Source of the DNA: Bradyrhizobium ivorense | Lineage (GTDB): Bacteria; Pseudomonadota; Alphaproteobacteria; Rhizobiales; Xanthobacteraceae | Assembly (NCBI RefSeq): GCF_900696085.1 | Contig: NZ_CAADFC020000031.1 | Span: forward strand, 1-64,000 | DNA length: 64,000 nt | Direction of reading: 5' to 3' | In this document: positions 18,240 through 26,533 of the stretch, piece after piece | How the letters are laid out: each line of letters begins with the position of its first letter | Numbering within the stretch: position 1 is the first letter of the stretch | Position numbers and translations under genes: made by a program | The notes under the pieces: model-generated | Databases searched by the model: none | The model's input: the letters and a program-made list of their open reading frames with translations, nothing else | What the model was told of the DNA's origin: nothing

Positions 18240-19829
18240 CTATTGAGGCTGGCTTGACGCCTTGCGGAAGCGCCACGGCATGAGGTCGCCGATTCTGCTA
18301 TGGGGATGGCCGTCGATAATCGCCTCGAGTGTTTCGGCGATGTAGCCGGCCGGATTGACGTCGTTGAGTTTGCAGGTGGCGACGATCGAGGCCAGTAAGG
18401 CCCAGTTTTCCGCTCCGATTTCATGTCCGGCGAAGAGAGCGTTTTTCCTGGTCAAACAGATTGGCCGGATGGCGTTCTCGACTGGGTTGGTGTCGAGCTC
18501 GAGACGTCCGTCTTCGAGGAAGCGGGTCAGCCCCTGCCAATGATTGAGGGCATAGCGAATGTCCTCCGCGAGCGTCGAACCGCTGGAGATCATCGACAGC
18601 TGTTTCTCAAACCACGACTTCAACGCGGCTACCATGGGCAGCGAGTGCTCTTTGCGCGCGGCCAACCGGATGTCCGGCGATGAGCCGCGTACCATGGCTT
18701 CGATGGCGTAAAGCTGTGCGATGTGCCGCACGGCGGCCTCGGCGATCGGCGATTTGCTGTTGCGCACCAATTTCACGAAGCGCCGGCGCAAATGGCTCCA
18801 GCAATGCACGAGCGTCCAAGGCCCTTGCGGTCGAACGACTTCGGTCAGCCGGTCATAGCCGTCATAGGCATCGCATTGCAGGAAGCGTCCGCCAAAGCCG
18901 TCCAGGAACTGCTGCGCGAAGGCACCGCTGCGACCGGGGGCATATCTGAACAACACGATTGGTGGACTTGGACCGCTGTGGCCGCGATCGTCTGAGGCGA
19001 TCGCCCAGAAGTAGCCTTTCTTCGTTTGGCCGCGCCCCGGATCGAGTACCGGCGCCTTGGTCTCATCCATGAACAGCCGATCCGCCATGGCCAGGTGGCG
19101 ACGCATGTGGTCCGCGATGGGTTGAAGATGGAAGCAGGCGCGGCCAGCCCAATTGCCCAGTGTAGCCCGTTCAAGCCGGATCCCCTGGCGCGCATAGATC
19201 TCGGCCTGACGGTAAAATGGCGTATGATCGCCAAATTTGGAGACGATCACGTGCGCGATGGCCGCTTCGGTCGGCAGCCCGCCGGGCACGACGTGCTCCG
19301 GTGCGTACGCCTGCGCGACAGGGCCTGAGCAGCGGCGACAGATGTATTTCGGGCGACACGTGACCAGCACGCGCCATTGCGCCGGGATCACGTCGAGGCG
19401 CTTGCTGACGTCCTCGCCGATCTTCGTCATGGCGCCACAACCGCACGGGCAGAGCGTGCTTGGTGGCTCGATGATCCGTTCCACTCGCGGCAAATGGGCA
19501 GGCAAGCAGCCGCGATTGCGATGAGAACCTTGATCCGGATCGCTCCGCGATCGTCCCTGGATGACCTTCTCGGCTCTTTCCTGCGCCGCGTCCAGAATGC
19601 CTTGCGCGATCTCCACGTCCTCGAGCGGCAAATGGTACTGATCTGGACGTAGCTTCTCGGATTTCGAGCCGAACTTGTCCCGTCGCAATTCGCCGAGAAT
19701 GACCTCCAGCCGACGTCGCGCTTCCTCCGACGCCGCCAGTGCCCCCTGATGCTCGCTCAAGGTCGCCTGCGTTTGCGCCAGAAGCGCCTTCAGGCGTTCG
19801 TTTTCGTCGCGTAGCGCCGCGATGCTCAT
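18240..19829 (-). CDS. tnpC: IS66-family transposase TnpC
   Basis: 529 aa, full length. Order: N-terminal coiled coil (ALRDENERLKALLAQTQATL), a zinc-finger-like CPCGCG segment followed by CRRCSGPVAQAYAPE, then the DDE domain with Asp in LFMDETKAPVLD, Asp in LQCDAYDGYDRL and Glu in NPVENAIRPICLTRK, and the C-terminal DUF4372-like tail. It catalyses cut-and-paste transposition with TnpA/TnpB as required partners. It starts 69 bp after tnpB stops. Confidence 0.95.
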   Translation of the reverse strand: MSIAALRDENERLKALLAQTQATLSEHQGALAASEEARRRLEVILGELRRDKFGSKSEKLRPDQYHLPLEDVEIAQGILDAAQERAEKVIQGRSRSDPDQGSHRNRGCLPAHLPRVERIIEPPSTLCPCGCGAMTKIGEDVSKRLDVIPAQWRVLVTCRPKYICRRCSGPVAQAYAPEHVVPGGLPTEAAIAHVIVSKFGDHTPFYRQAEIYARQGIRLERATLGNWAGRACFHLQPIADHMRRHLAMADRLFMDETKAPVLDPGRGQTKKGYFWAIASDDRGHSGPSPPIVLFRYAPGRSGAFAQQFLDGFGGRFLQCDAYDGYDRLTEVVRPQGPWTLVHCWSHLRRRFVKLVRNSKSPIAEAAVRHIAQLYAIEAMVRGSSPDIRLAARKEHSLPMVAALKSWFEKQLSMISSGSTLAEDIRYALNHWQGLTRFLEDGRLELDTNPVENAIRPICLTRKNALFAGHEIGAENWALLASIVATCKLNDVNPAGYIAETLEAIIDGHPHSRIGDLMPWRFRKASSQPQ

Positions 19830-19898
19830 GCGCTATTTCGAGCACATCGGCGCCGCGCATGCCATGTTCAAAATTGCTTCCGAGTCATTCTGCCGCAG

Positions 19899-20252
19899 TT
19901 ATCCTGCCACCTGCGGGCGCCGCGCTTCCTCCGGCCGGACCAACCTCCAATCCAGCCCCTCGAACAAGGCCGCGAACATCGCCGGCGACATGCGCATCAC
20001 GCCGTCCGCGATCGTTGGCCAAACGAACTTGCAACCTTCGAGGCGTTTGTGCACCAACACCAGGCCCGTTCGGTCCCAGACCAAAATCTTGATCCGGTCC
20101 GCTCGTTTTGATCGGAACACGAAGGCCGCGCCGCTGAACGGATCGAGACCAAGCATCTCCTGCACCTTCGCCGCAAGCCCGTCGTGTCCGCAGCGGAAGT
20201 CGATCGGCCGCGTGGCCACGTAAATCTTCAGATCAGCACCGGCCGCGATCAT
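19899..20252 (-). CDS. tnpB: IS66 accessory protein TnpB (Orf2)
   Basis: 117 aa with the IS66 Orf2 signature: KIYVATRPIDFRCGHDGLAA, GAAFVFRSKRADRIKILVWD and EGCKFVWP. Its start overlaps the tnpA stop (ATGA at 20249-20252), so translation is coupled. It is required for transposition; the biochemical role is not defined. Confidence 0.95.
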   Translation of the reverse strand: MIAAGADLKIYVATRPIDFRCGHDGLAAKVQEMLGLDPFSGAAFVFRSKRADRIKILVWDRTGLVLVHKRLEGCKFVWPTIADGVMRMSPAMFAALFEGLDWRLVRPEEARRPQVAG

Positions 20253-20707
20253 CGTGACGCTCGCACCGCACGGATCACCCGGGATAGCTGGTCAGCATCA
20301 ATGGCCGTATCCGTCCGCAGCACGACATCGCCGATCGCGATCTCAAGCTTGATCGCCGGAACCTGACGCTCCTCCGACGCATCTTCCACAACCAGCGGCG
20401 CAAACGTCGGTGGAGACGCCTCGCACGGCGGCAACATACCTCGTTGTCGAAGCCGCCGTCGCCAATCGTAGACCTGCCAGCGCGTCGCTCCGTGCTTGCG
20501 CGCCACCTCGGATACCTGGGCGCCGGGTAACAGACTCTCGGCGGCGATCCGAGCTCTCTCAGCTTCCGACCGCACACGACGTCCTGACGGCCCTTCAAGG
20601 ATCTCCAGCCGGCTCACCGACCCCGCCGATGAGCCGTCCAAATGGACGTCCTTTTTGCTGTCCAATCCCATCCCAAACCTCCGTACAAGCCGGAGGCTTC
20701 TTCGCAT
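20249..20707 (-). CDS. tnpA: IS66 accessory protein TnpA (Orf1, HTH)
   Basis: 152 aa. The central helix-turn-helix (ESLLPGAQVSEVARKHGA, then RWQVYDWRRRLRQRG) is the IS3/IS66 TnpA DNA-binding domain. The C-terminal segment (VPAIKLEIAIGDVVLRTDTA) is the conserved tail. The first about 40 residues are variable and the start may be later; no second frame competes. Confidence 0.9.
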   Translation of the reverse strand: MRRSLRLVRRFGMGLDSKKDVHLDGSSAGSVSRLEILEGPSGRRVRSEAERARIAAESLLPGAQVSEVARKHGATRWQVYDWRRRLRQRGMLPPCEASPPTFAPLVVEDASEERQVPAIKLEIAIGDVVLRTDTAIDADQLSRVIRAVRASR

Positions 20708-20750
20708 AGCTACCCAGATCCCGAAGCAAGGGTTCCGGCTAAGCGCTTAC

Positions 20751-20891
20751 CGTTCGGCCTTCGATCTGGAGCTTGGTCCGGATCGACCAGACGTGCTTGG
20801 GACGGAGCGGCGGCTTTGCGCCGACGATCTTCCCCTTGTTCCAAGGAACGTGCTTCGAGACGGCGGGGATGGTGCTCGGGGTAACGGTCAT
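20751..20891 (-). pseudogene. Integrase (tyrosine recombinase) N-terminus, cut by IS66
   Basis: ATG 20891 is preceded by AGGAGGT at ideal spacing. 47 codons read into VGAKPPLRPKHVWSIRTKLQ and end exactly at the IS66 terminus. A similar segment occurs at 33687-33861. This block is typical of a short rhizobial site-specific integrase with an N-terminal RPKHVWxIRTKLQ motif (from memory). The sequence beyond the other IS66 end (18219) does not continue the gene, so the rest is lost. Confidence 0.7.
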
Positions 20892-21338
20892 ATTGACCTC
20901 CTCAGCTAGTGAGGCTGGTCCTTTTCAGTCCGGAGCCCTTCCAATCCCGCGTCCGCTTTGAAACAATTGGAGACGTACTTGGGCCCAATTTGAACGAAGC
21001 GAGGGCCGCCTTTGACCCCGAGCAGACGTCGACCGCACCTACTAATCGCAAGGTTCGCGATGGCGTAGTCGAACCGTCAGTCTGACTGATGAAAATCGGC
21101 TCATTGACGTCTCGTCCCGTCTGTGATGCCACGGCACACACAACGAGTCTCGCACCGAAGGTCAGCGAAGCTTTTTTCCGACGAACCGGACAATCGAGGC
21201 GGCCCGAAAGGCCACCCGTTCGCCGCATAGCGTGTATCCACAGGAATTACCCCGCCAAACCATCGTTTATCTGGAAAAGGGAACTCGGCTCCTATTTCAT
21301 AAGGAGCGGCTTTTAACGTGGCGGAACGGATACACTCC
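20892..21338. other. 447 bp upstream of M48 region, no gene recognised
   Basis: It contains only short frames; the longest (minus, 21228-20902, 108 codons) is Ser/Thr/Arg-rich and not recognised. Confidence 0.5.
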
Positions 21339-21382
21339 TGTGCATTCCACGACATCCCTGTGCCTATGGCATGGAATTGGCA
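21339..21382 (+). promoter_or_regulatory. Sigma-54-like -24/-12 promoter with TGT-N10-ACA
   Basis: TGGCATGGAATTGGCA at 21367-21382 has GG and GC separated by exactly 10 bp and fits TGGCACG-N4-TTGCW at 10 of 12 specified bases. TGT-GCATTCCACG-ACA, the NifA upstream activator pattern, lies at 21339-21354. The activator site is unusually close (12 bp), whereas about 80-150 bp is normal, so it may be coincidental. Downstream is the M48 protease gene. Confidence 0.35.
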
Positions 21383-21578
21383 TGACATCGCGCGGGTTGA
21401 TCCGTAGCATTTCGCGTTGGGCGTGTACCAAGGGACAGGGACTGAGGTGTTTGGCGCTGGCGTAAGCTGGATGGCTTTGCGTGGTGGTCGGTCTGGGCGA
21501 GACGCCGCCAACGACCTTGCGCCAAACATTTCTACGCCAAACATTTCATTGGCTGTGGTTCGAAGTGCGCCGGCGCAA

Positions 21579-22523
21579 ATGCTGCGCGTCTTGCGGTGCG
21601 GGCATGCCGCAATTGTGGAGATCCATTGGCCATCGGGAGAGGCAGGGGTTTTCCTGCGTTGCCTTATCGAGCTGAACTCAAGTGAGCCGGGGCTGTCGCG
21701 GCGTCGGCTGCTGGCCCACCTGACCGCGAACCATCAATCATCTGCATTGGCGATCCTTGCCATGACGCTGCTGCTTGCGATGTGCGGCTGGATTGTCGGC
21801 GGTACGGAGGGGATGCAGCGGGCATTGCTTGGAACTGCTCCCCGCCCCAACGGCGTGGATATTTCGCGCGAGAGCATGCAGCGCTGGTTCGGCGCCCGCC
21901 TGTTGTTCCCTGGCGAGCTGCCGGACTTGTTCGCCATTCTGGCAAGAGTTTGCGCCCGAGCCGGCCTAGCCCGATTGCCGGATCTCTATTGCCTGCCGGC
22001 GCCTGGCGATATGAATGCCTACGCGCTCGGCACACCGGAACGCAGCGCCATCGTTGTAACCGAGGGGTTGCTGCGCGGCATGACGCGTGAAGAAATCGCC
22101 GGCATTCTGGCGCACGAAGTGGCGCACATCCGCAACAATGACAGCCGGACAATGAGCTGGGCGACCGCATTGCGTCGCGCGATCGATTGGACGTCGCTCG
22201 CCGGTCTTGCCTTGCTGCGGACGCGGCATGACCACCGCGGAACGGCGAGCCAGCCTTTGGTGACGCTGCTGAGCGCAGCTCCGACTCTCGGTCAACTGCT
22301 TGGATTGGCACTATCGCGCGTTCGCGAACTTGATGCGGATGCCACCGCGCTGGAACTCACCGGCGACGCGCGGGCGCTCATCGCCGCACTCGATAAGCTT
22401 GAGCGCCATCACACCGGCTCTACGCCAATACCTGTCTCTGCATTTGGGCACGATCCAATGCGCTTGCTTCGCAGCCATCCCGCCACCTCCGAGCGCGTCG
22501 GTACCTTACTCAGCCTCTGCTAA
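21579..22523 (+). CDS. M48-family zinc metalloprotease, membrane-anchored
   Basis: About 314 aa. A hydrophobic segment (SALAILAMTLLLAMCGWIVGG) precedes a peptidase M48 domain with a GDMNAYALG strand, the zinc motif HEVAH in EIAGILAHEVAHIRNND, and the third-ligand region SRVRELDADATALELTGD. The C-terminal HPATSERV box is typical of HtpX/Ste24-like proteases. It would degrade or clip proteins at the inner membrane. The frame is open back to TTG 21417 with an ATG at 21471; I chose ATG 21579 (MLRVLRCG), but no Shine-Dalgarno decides. The nearby Gln/Gly protein and subtilase suggest a shared proteolytic theme, an inference. Confidence 0.75.
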   Translation: MLRVLRCGHAAIVEIHWPSGEAGVFLRCLIELNSSEPGLSRRRLLAHLTANHQSSALAILAMTLLLAMCGWIVGGTEGMQRALLGTAPRPNGVDISRESMQRWFGARLLFPGELPDLFAILARVCARAGLARLPDLYCLPAPGDMNAYALGTPERSAIVVTEGLLRGMTREEIAGILAHEVAHIRNNDSRTMSWATALRRAIDWTSLAGLALLRTRHDHRGTASQPLVTLLSAAPTLGQLLGLALSRVRELDADATALELTGDARALIAALDKLERHHTGSTPIPVSAFGHDPMRLLRSHPATSERVGTLLSLC

Positions 22524-22969
22524 CAGCAATTGCGTAAGCCGATGCGCATTGCGGCAAGAGCGCTGACTGGGCAAAGAGTGCTGACAAGCTCGACACGGAA
22601 TCTGCACAGAGTTACCACATAAATATCGCCGCTGTTCGTCGAAACCATGCGGGCTTGAATGCGTTGACGCGAAATCCCGCAACGCATGTGAAGTCAGCGA
22701 TCAATCGCAAGGCGTCTGAGCGGACGTAGGCAGCTGGCAGCGAGGACGCGGCCGGCAAGAAAACGACAAGCCGCTCCCACATCTCACCGGCCTCTCTTTG
22801 CCGCACCTTAAAATATCTTGCCGTTCGTTTGCGTCTTGAGGGACGCAGCTCGCGTGCCTCAAGCAGCAAGAGGCATTGCTTCTGGCTCGAAATTGCAGCG
22901 ACAGGCCTCGCACGCGGATAGTCTTCGTTTTGGGCTGAGGGCACTCAACCATCGCAAGGAGATCAAGCG
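22524..22969. other. 446-bp region upstream of the Gln/Gly-protein operon
   Basis: No convincing gene on either strand (the longest minus frame, 22944-22612, is Arg/Ala-rich). It likely carries the promoter of the 22970-26117 genes; no clear -35/-10 or operator was identified. Confidence 0.5.
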
Positions 22970-23755
22970 ATGACCCAACATGAAACCATGCAACAGAACC
23001 CGGCGTATAATCCGCAGTTCGGACAGTTCGGTCCACAGCAATGGGGATCGGGAGCATTCGGTTCGCAAGGCGGCCAACCGTACGGAGGAGGTGGGCTGCA
23101 AGGCGGCCTGGGCTTCGGACAGGCGGCCTACGGCCAGCAATACGGTGGTCAGTCGCCCTTCGGCCAGCAATATGGTGGTGGTCAGTCGCCGTTCGCCGGA
23201 CTTGGCTCTGGCGGGCAACCGATGGGATGGGGTCAGCAGCAGTGGGGCGGACAACAGCGTCAGCTTTCGCAGCAAGACGTGAACGAGGTCGTACGGCAGC
23301 TCGTACCGGCGCTGCCTCAGATCCTCGCGCAAGCGCAAACCCCGTTCGCCGGTATTGGCTACGCGGCATACGGCCAGGGGCCGCGGCAGCTAAGCCCGCA
23401 GGACGTGAACGAAGTCGTGCGACAGATCTTGCCCATCGTGCCTCAGATCGTTGGAATGCTGCAGGGCCAGCCACAACTGCAACATGCCGCCATGCACGGC
23501 GGCTCCGGTCTGGGCCAGTTCGGAGGCCTCGGGCAGTTCGGCCTCGGCTATCCAACGCAGACCCATCCGATGCAGAACTGGGGTACGCAGTTCGGCGCGC
23601 CGCAATTCCAGGCGGCGTTCGGCGGTCCTGCGGGCTTTGGCCAGCAGCGACAATTGACGCAGCAGGATGTCGCCGACATCACCCGCCAGCTGATCGGCGT
23701 CATTCCTCAGGTCATCGGTAACCTCCAGGCCTATGGGCAGCAGCGGATGATCTGA
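22970..23755 (+). CDS. Gln/Gly-rich low-complexity protein with three helical repeats
   Basis: 261 aa, start supported by AAGGAG. Residues 1-95 and about 165-225 are Gln/Gly/Phe/Tyr-rich and unstructured (GQQYGG, SPFGQQYGGGQ). Three about 25-residue repeats at 97-121, 139-164 and 227-252 share [QP]RQL[ST]xQDVxx[VI][VT]RQ[LI]xxx[IVL]PQ[IV], predicted amphipathic helices ending after Pro. There is no signal peptide, Cys or obvious catalytic residue. The next gene contains the same D-x12-P helix once, suggesting hetero-oligomerisation. Low-complexity aromatic/Gln spacers around sticky helices resemble scaffold, phase-separating or surface-polymer proteins (inference). I do not recognise a named family. 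Confidence 0.8.
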   Translation: MTQHETMQQNPAYNPQFGQFGPQQWGSGAFGSQGGQPYGGGGLQGGLGFGQAAYGQQYGGQSPFGQQYGGGQSPFAGLGSGGQPMGWGQQQWGGQQRQLSQQDVNEVVRQLVPALPQILAQAQTPFAGIGYAAYGQGPRQLSPQDVNEVVRQILPIVPQIVGMLQGQPQLQHAAMHGGSGLGQFGGLGQFGLGYPTQTHPMQNWGTQFGAPQFQAAFGGPAGFGQQRQLTQQDVADITRQLIGVIPQVIGNLQAYGQQRMI

Positions 23756-23788
23756 TCGCAATTTGTGATCTGTCCGAAATGACAATCA

Positions 23789-23815
23789 GCGATCGCCGCC
23801 GAAAGCGGCGGTCGC
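23789..23815 (+). other. Intercistronic hairpin without T-run
   Basis: GCGATCGCCGC (23789-23799) pairs over 11 bp with GCGGCGGTCGC (23805-23815), with a CGAAA loop and one G-T pair. No uridine tract follows, so it is more likely an mRNA-stabilising or partially terminating stem between the repeat protein and the next gene than a full terminator. Confidence 0.55.
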
Positions 23816-23858
23816 GTTGCCCGCTGTTACGCAGGCTTCCTTGCGAAGGAGAGCACTC

Positions 23859-24317
23859 ATGTCAGATCCCAATCCGTCTGCCGCAACCGCCTCACAGCCC
23901 CGTCCGACAGACATTCAGCAACTCGTAGTCCTGCTTGGCAATTTGATGCCGCTTCTCATGCGCATGCAGTCGCAAGGTTTCGAGCAACCGGACCAGACGG
24001 TGCCCCGTGACTTCCCGATACCTGGTCCGGTGCTTGATCGTCAGGCCTCGGAAAACATGATCGGAGATATGATTGCCGAATCGCTACGCTCGCTTTCCAC
24101 TTATCTTGAGGCCAACGCCGTGCAGCATGCCGGCCTGGAAAACTCTGTCGCGATCGTCACCCAGGCCGCTCACGCGTTCGCCGGGCGGGACTATGCGCAG
24201 GCCTTCAACCTGATCTGGGTGGCTTATCGCGCCATCGAAGCCGTCCGCGCAGCCGATCCTCGGCTCCCGTTTGTTCGACAGGCTGCGACCGACCGAACTC
24301 AATCCTCGATCCATTGA
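23859..24317 (+). CDS. Small helical protein sharing the D-x12-P motif
   Basis: 152 aa from ATG 23859 with GAAGGAGAG upstream (the frame is open to 23817, but that start lacks a site). After a Pro/Ser/Thr-rich N-terminus, residues 18-40 (DIQQLVVLLGNLMPLLMRMQ) align in register with the three repeats of the preceding protein: Asp, hydrophobic heptad positions, Pro 13 residues later. Residues 60-150 are alpha-helical (MIADSLRS-type LRSLSTYLEANAVQHAG, then AAHAFAGRDYAQAFNLIWVAYRAIEAVR). No signal peptide. It lies 18 bp before the subtilase gene, probably in one operon. Function unknown; an adaptor between repeat protein and protease is plausible only as inference. Confidence 0.75.
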   Translation: MSDPNPSAATASQPRPTDIQQLVVLLGNLMPLLMRMQSQGFEQPDQTVPRDFPIPGPVLDRQASENMIGDMIAESLRSLSTYLEANAVQHAGLENSVAIVTQAAHAFAGRDYAQAFNLIWVAYRAIEAVRAADPRLPFVRQAATDRTQSSIH

Positions 24318-24335
24318 AGAAACGGAGGCGACACC

Positions 24336-26117
24336 ATGGCAGCAAGTCCGGATGATCCGCGCTCCACCTCAACCAGCGACCGACGCAAACCGGCGCGCAC
24401 CACTCAATACATGATTGCGCCGGCGAGACCCGGTGTTAGCGGCCAAGCGCTGACTGACCAACTTAGCCAGTTCGGCATCGAAACCCTGCGGACCTATGAG
24501 GCGCGCGACGCCAATTTTGGCACGCCGATCGCGGTCGTCCGCTTGTCTGACGATGCCGCCGCAACATTGCTCCGTTCCGCAGCAGGCACCTTGATCATCG
24601 AGCCCGATGTCCATCTGCGGGCTGCATCTTTTCTTGCCCCGTCCTCATTTTTCCCGCCCGCTTCGATCGGGACCGCGCTTGGGCCAGACATGAAATTGAC
24701 GATCCGGATCGTCAGCGAAGCCGGTGCGCCGGTGGAGCAGGCCGCGGTGCGGCTCATTGGCGAGCAGGCGGCGAGCCAGGGACTGACCGACAGTGACGGC
24801 AGAGTCGATCTGACGCTGCGGGGCGAACTGCCCGAAACAGTTTCCGGCATATTCGTGAACGCGCGCTCCGGCTTTTGGGGCCTCTGGCAGCATCGGCCTT
24901 ATCTCGAAGCGGATGCGGTCAACACCCTAACCCTGAAGCCGCTGTCGCTGCCGGAGACGTTGGATTGGGGCGGCGCGGCCATGCGGTTCGATCGACTCCC
25001 GAACCAATGCCGTGGAGCTGGCATCAAGATCGCACTCATCGACTCTGGCGTTGCGACCAGCCACGAACAATTGACCGATATCGATCATGGTGTCGATATC
25101 AGGGATGGGGGAGAACCATCATGGTCGAAGGACGTCATCGGCCACGGCACGCCTTGTGCGGGCATCATCAATGCCGCTCCACAGACGGCTCACGGCATAC
25201 GCGGCTACGCCCCGGACAGCGAACTGCATGTTTGCAAGCTTCCCGCCGACGCCCGTTGCAGCGACCTGATTGCGGCCCTCGATTACTGCCTGCAGAATGC
25301 AATTGACGTGGCCTGCCTGGGCTTTGGCTGCGAACGCGGATCAGCGCTGATCGAGCAGCGCATCGCAGCGGCAAAGCAGCGGGGCGTCAGCATGATTGCT
25401 GCAGCCGGAAATTCTGCAGGCGCGGTGCTGTTTCCGGCCTGCTCGCCCCATGTCTTAGCGGTCGGTGCGATCGGACAGACGGCAAGCTGCCCCGAAGACA
25501 CGCCGCAGGCGGCGCTGGCTGCAACGGCCGCCGCGGCCGCGGGCGGTCTTTTTGTACCGCCGTTTTGCTGTCGCGGGCCCGAACTCGACCTCTGCGCGCC
25601 TGGCGTAGCGATCATTGTCTGTCAGGCGCCGGACAGCCACGCCGTCTGCGACGGCACCTCGCTTGCGGCGGCTCACGTCGCCGCGCTCGCAGCCTTGGTC
25701 CTCGCCGACCACGTCGATTTCAAGGGCAGGTTCGTTGCAAGGGACCTTCACCGGGTCGAACGGCTGTTCCAGATTCTGAAGGAGACGACGCAACCCGTCG
25801 GTCATCCATGGCAGACCGGGGCCGGTCTGCCGGATGCGGCCCGGGCGCTCGGCATCTGGTCCGACCGCCGGCCCTCGGCCGTGCCGTTGAATGCCGGATT
25901 GCGCGAGATGCGAAGCGCCATTCGGCAGCTCGATCGGATTCAATTCGGCGCTAGCGAGGCAATCCCATTCGAGCCGCCGCGCGGTCCGGCCAACGTGATG
26001 CGGCTGCCGCTGAATCCGACACAAGCAGCGTTCCAGTCCGCCGGCAGCGGGAAAGCAACGGTGCATGAACTCAAAGCAGCGATGGCACTCGCGGGCCTGG
26101 CGGAGGGACCGCGCTAG
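24336..26117 (+). CDS. Subtilisin-like serine protease (S8), no signal peptide
   Basis: 593 aa, GGAG upstream. Residues about 20-100 form an inhibitor I9-like pro-region (TTQYMIAPARPGV, VVRLSDDAAATLL, IIEPD). Residues about 119-200 look like a carboxypeptidase-regulatory/CNA-B-type beta domain (APVEQAAVRLIGEQAASQGL). The S8 domain spans about 215-460 with the catalytic triad Asp236 (ALIDSG), His270 (GHGTPCAG) and Ser442 (CDGTSLAAAHVAA) plus oxyanion Asn359 (AAAGNS). A Cys/Ala-rich insert (about 384-412) splits the fold. The C-terminal about 100 residues lack a known domain. With no N-terminal signal it may act in the cytoplasm or leave by another route. The operon context points to processing of the Gln/Gly protein or its partner (inference). 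Confidence 0.88.
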   Translation: MAASPDDPRSTSTSDRRKPARTTQYMIAPARPGVSGQALTDQLSQFGIETLRTYEARDANFGTPIAVVRLSDDAAATLLRSAAGTLIIEPDVHLRAASFLAPSSFFPPASIGTALGPDMKLTIRIVSEAGAPVEQAAVRLIGEQAASQGLTDSDGRVDLTLRGELPETVSGIFVNARSGFWGLWQHRPYLEADAVNTLTLKPLSLPETLDWGGAAMRFDRLPNQCRGAGIKIALIDSGVATSHEQLTDIDHGVDIRDGGEPSWSKDVIGHGTPCAGIINAAPQTAHGIRGYAPDSELHVCKLPADARCSDLIAALDYCLQNAIDVACLGFGCERGSALIEQRIAAAKQRGVSMIAAAGNSAGAVLFPACSPHVLAVGAIGQTASCPEDTPQAALAATAAAAAGGLFVPPFCCRGPELDLCAPGVAIIVCQAPDSHAVCDGTSLAAAHVAALAALVLADHVDFKGRFVARDLHRVERLFQILKETTQPVGHPWQTGAGLPDAARALGIWSDRRPSAVPLNAGLREMRSAIRQLDRIQFGASEAIPFEPPRGPANVMRLPLNPTQAAFQSAGSGKATVHELKAAMALAGLAEGPR

Positions 26118-26533
26118 TCCTTATTTATCGCCGGCCGCGTTGCGAGAAGTGCGCTCATCGTGAAATCGGGATAGGGGGGCCTCACGGCTCCTCCCCTCCC
26201 ACACCGCTCGCCGGCAGGTCGCGTTGGTGGTGCAGGCGGGAGCGGTGGTAAGCCCGGCAGAGCTGGGAAGTCTGGCAATTAGTTGAAATCGCGAAGTGCA
26301 AACCCTGCGTCACGTCGAAAGTCGTGACCGGTTTTGCGCTTGACGCAGCATTGCTCCGATGTCCGAAGTTGGCCCATCGCTGCCACATCCCACGGCCGAG
26401 GATATGTCGGGTGTCAGGGATAGACCGGACCTAAGCTAAACCGGGCCAACCGTGGCGATTTGACCCATCTGAGACATTGGGGCTGACGAGGAGAGGTTTC
26501 GTCGGTCACCTTTGAGCCCAGGACGAGCACAAG
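26118..26533. other. 416-bp intergenic region between convergent genes
   Basis: It holds no gene. It contains a G-rich palindrome-like stretch at 26170-26215 and one copy of the dispersed TTTGACCC motif at about 26455-26480. On the minus strand 26210-26165 resembles the domain VI end of some group II introns (GGTGTGGGAGGGG, stem, CCCCCTATCCCGAT), which I could not confirm. Confidence 0.45.

Larger units (their letters stand above)
18220..20750 (-). mobile_element. Complete IS66-family element
   Basis: It is bounded by GTAAGCGCTCAGCCGG (18220) and the inverted CCGGCTAAGCGCTTAC (ending 20750), the typical GTAAGCG-type IS66 termini. It encodes tnpA, tnpB and tnpC on the minus strand with no frame disruption. 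No 8-bp target duplication is seen (GGGCAAAG left, CGTTCGGC right), so one flank was rearranged after insertion. It is the only intact IS66 of the window and the likely source of enzymes for related copies. Confidence 0.92.

Noticed and set aside
22701..23555. 284-codon minus-strand frame over the Gln/Gly gene
   Set aside because: Arg/Pro-rich; produced by the repetitive GC-rich coding sequence on the other strand.
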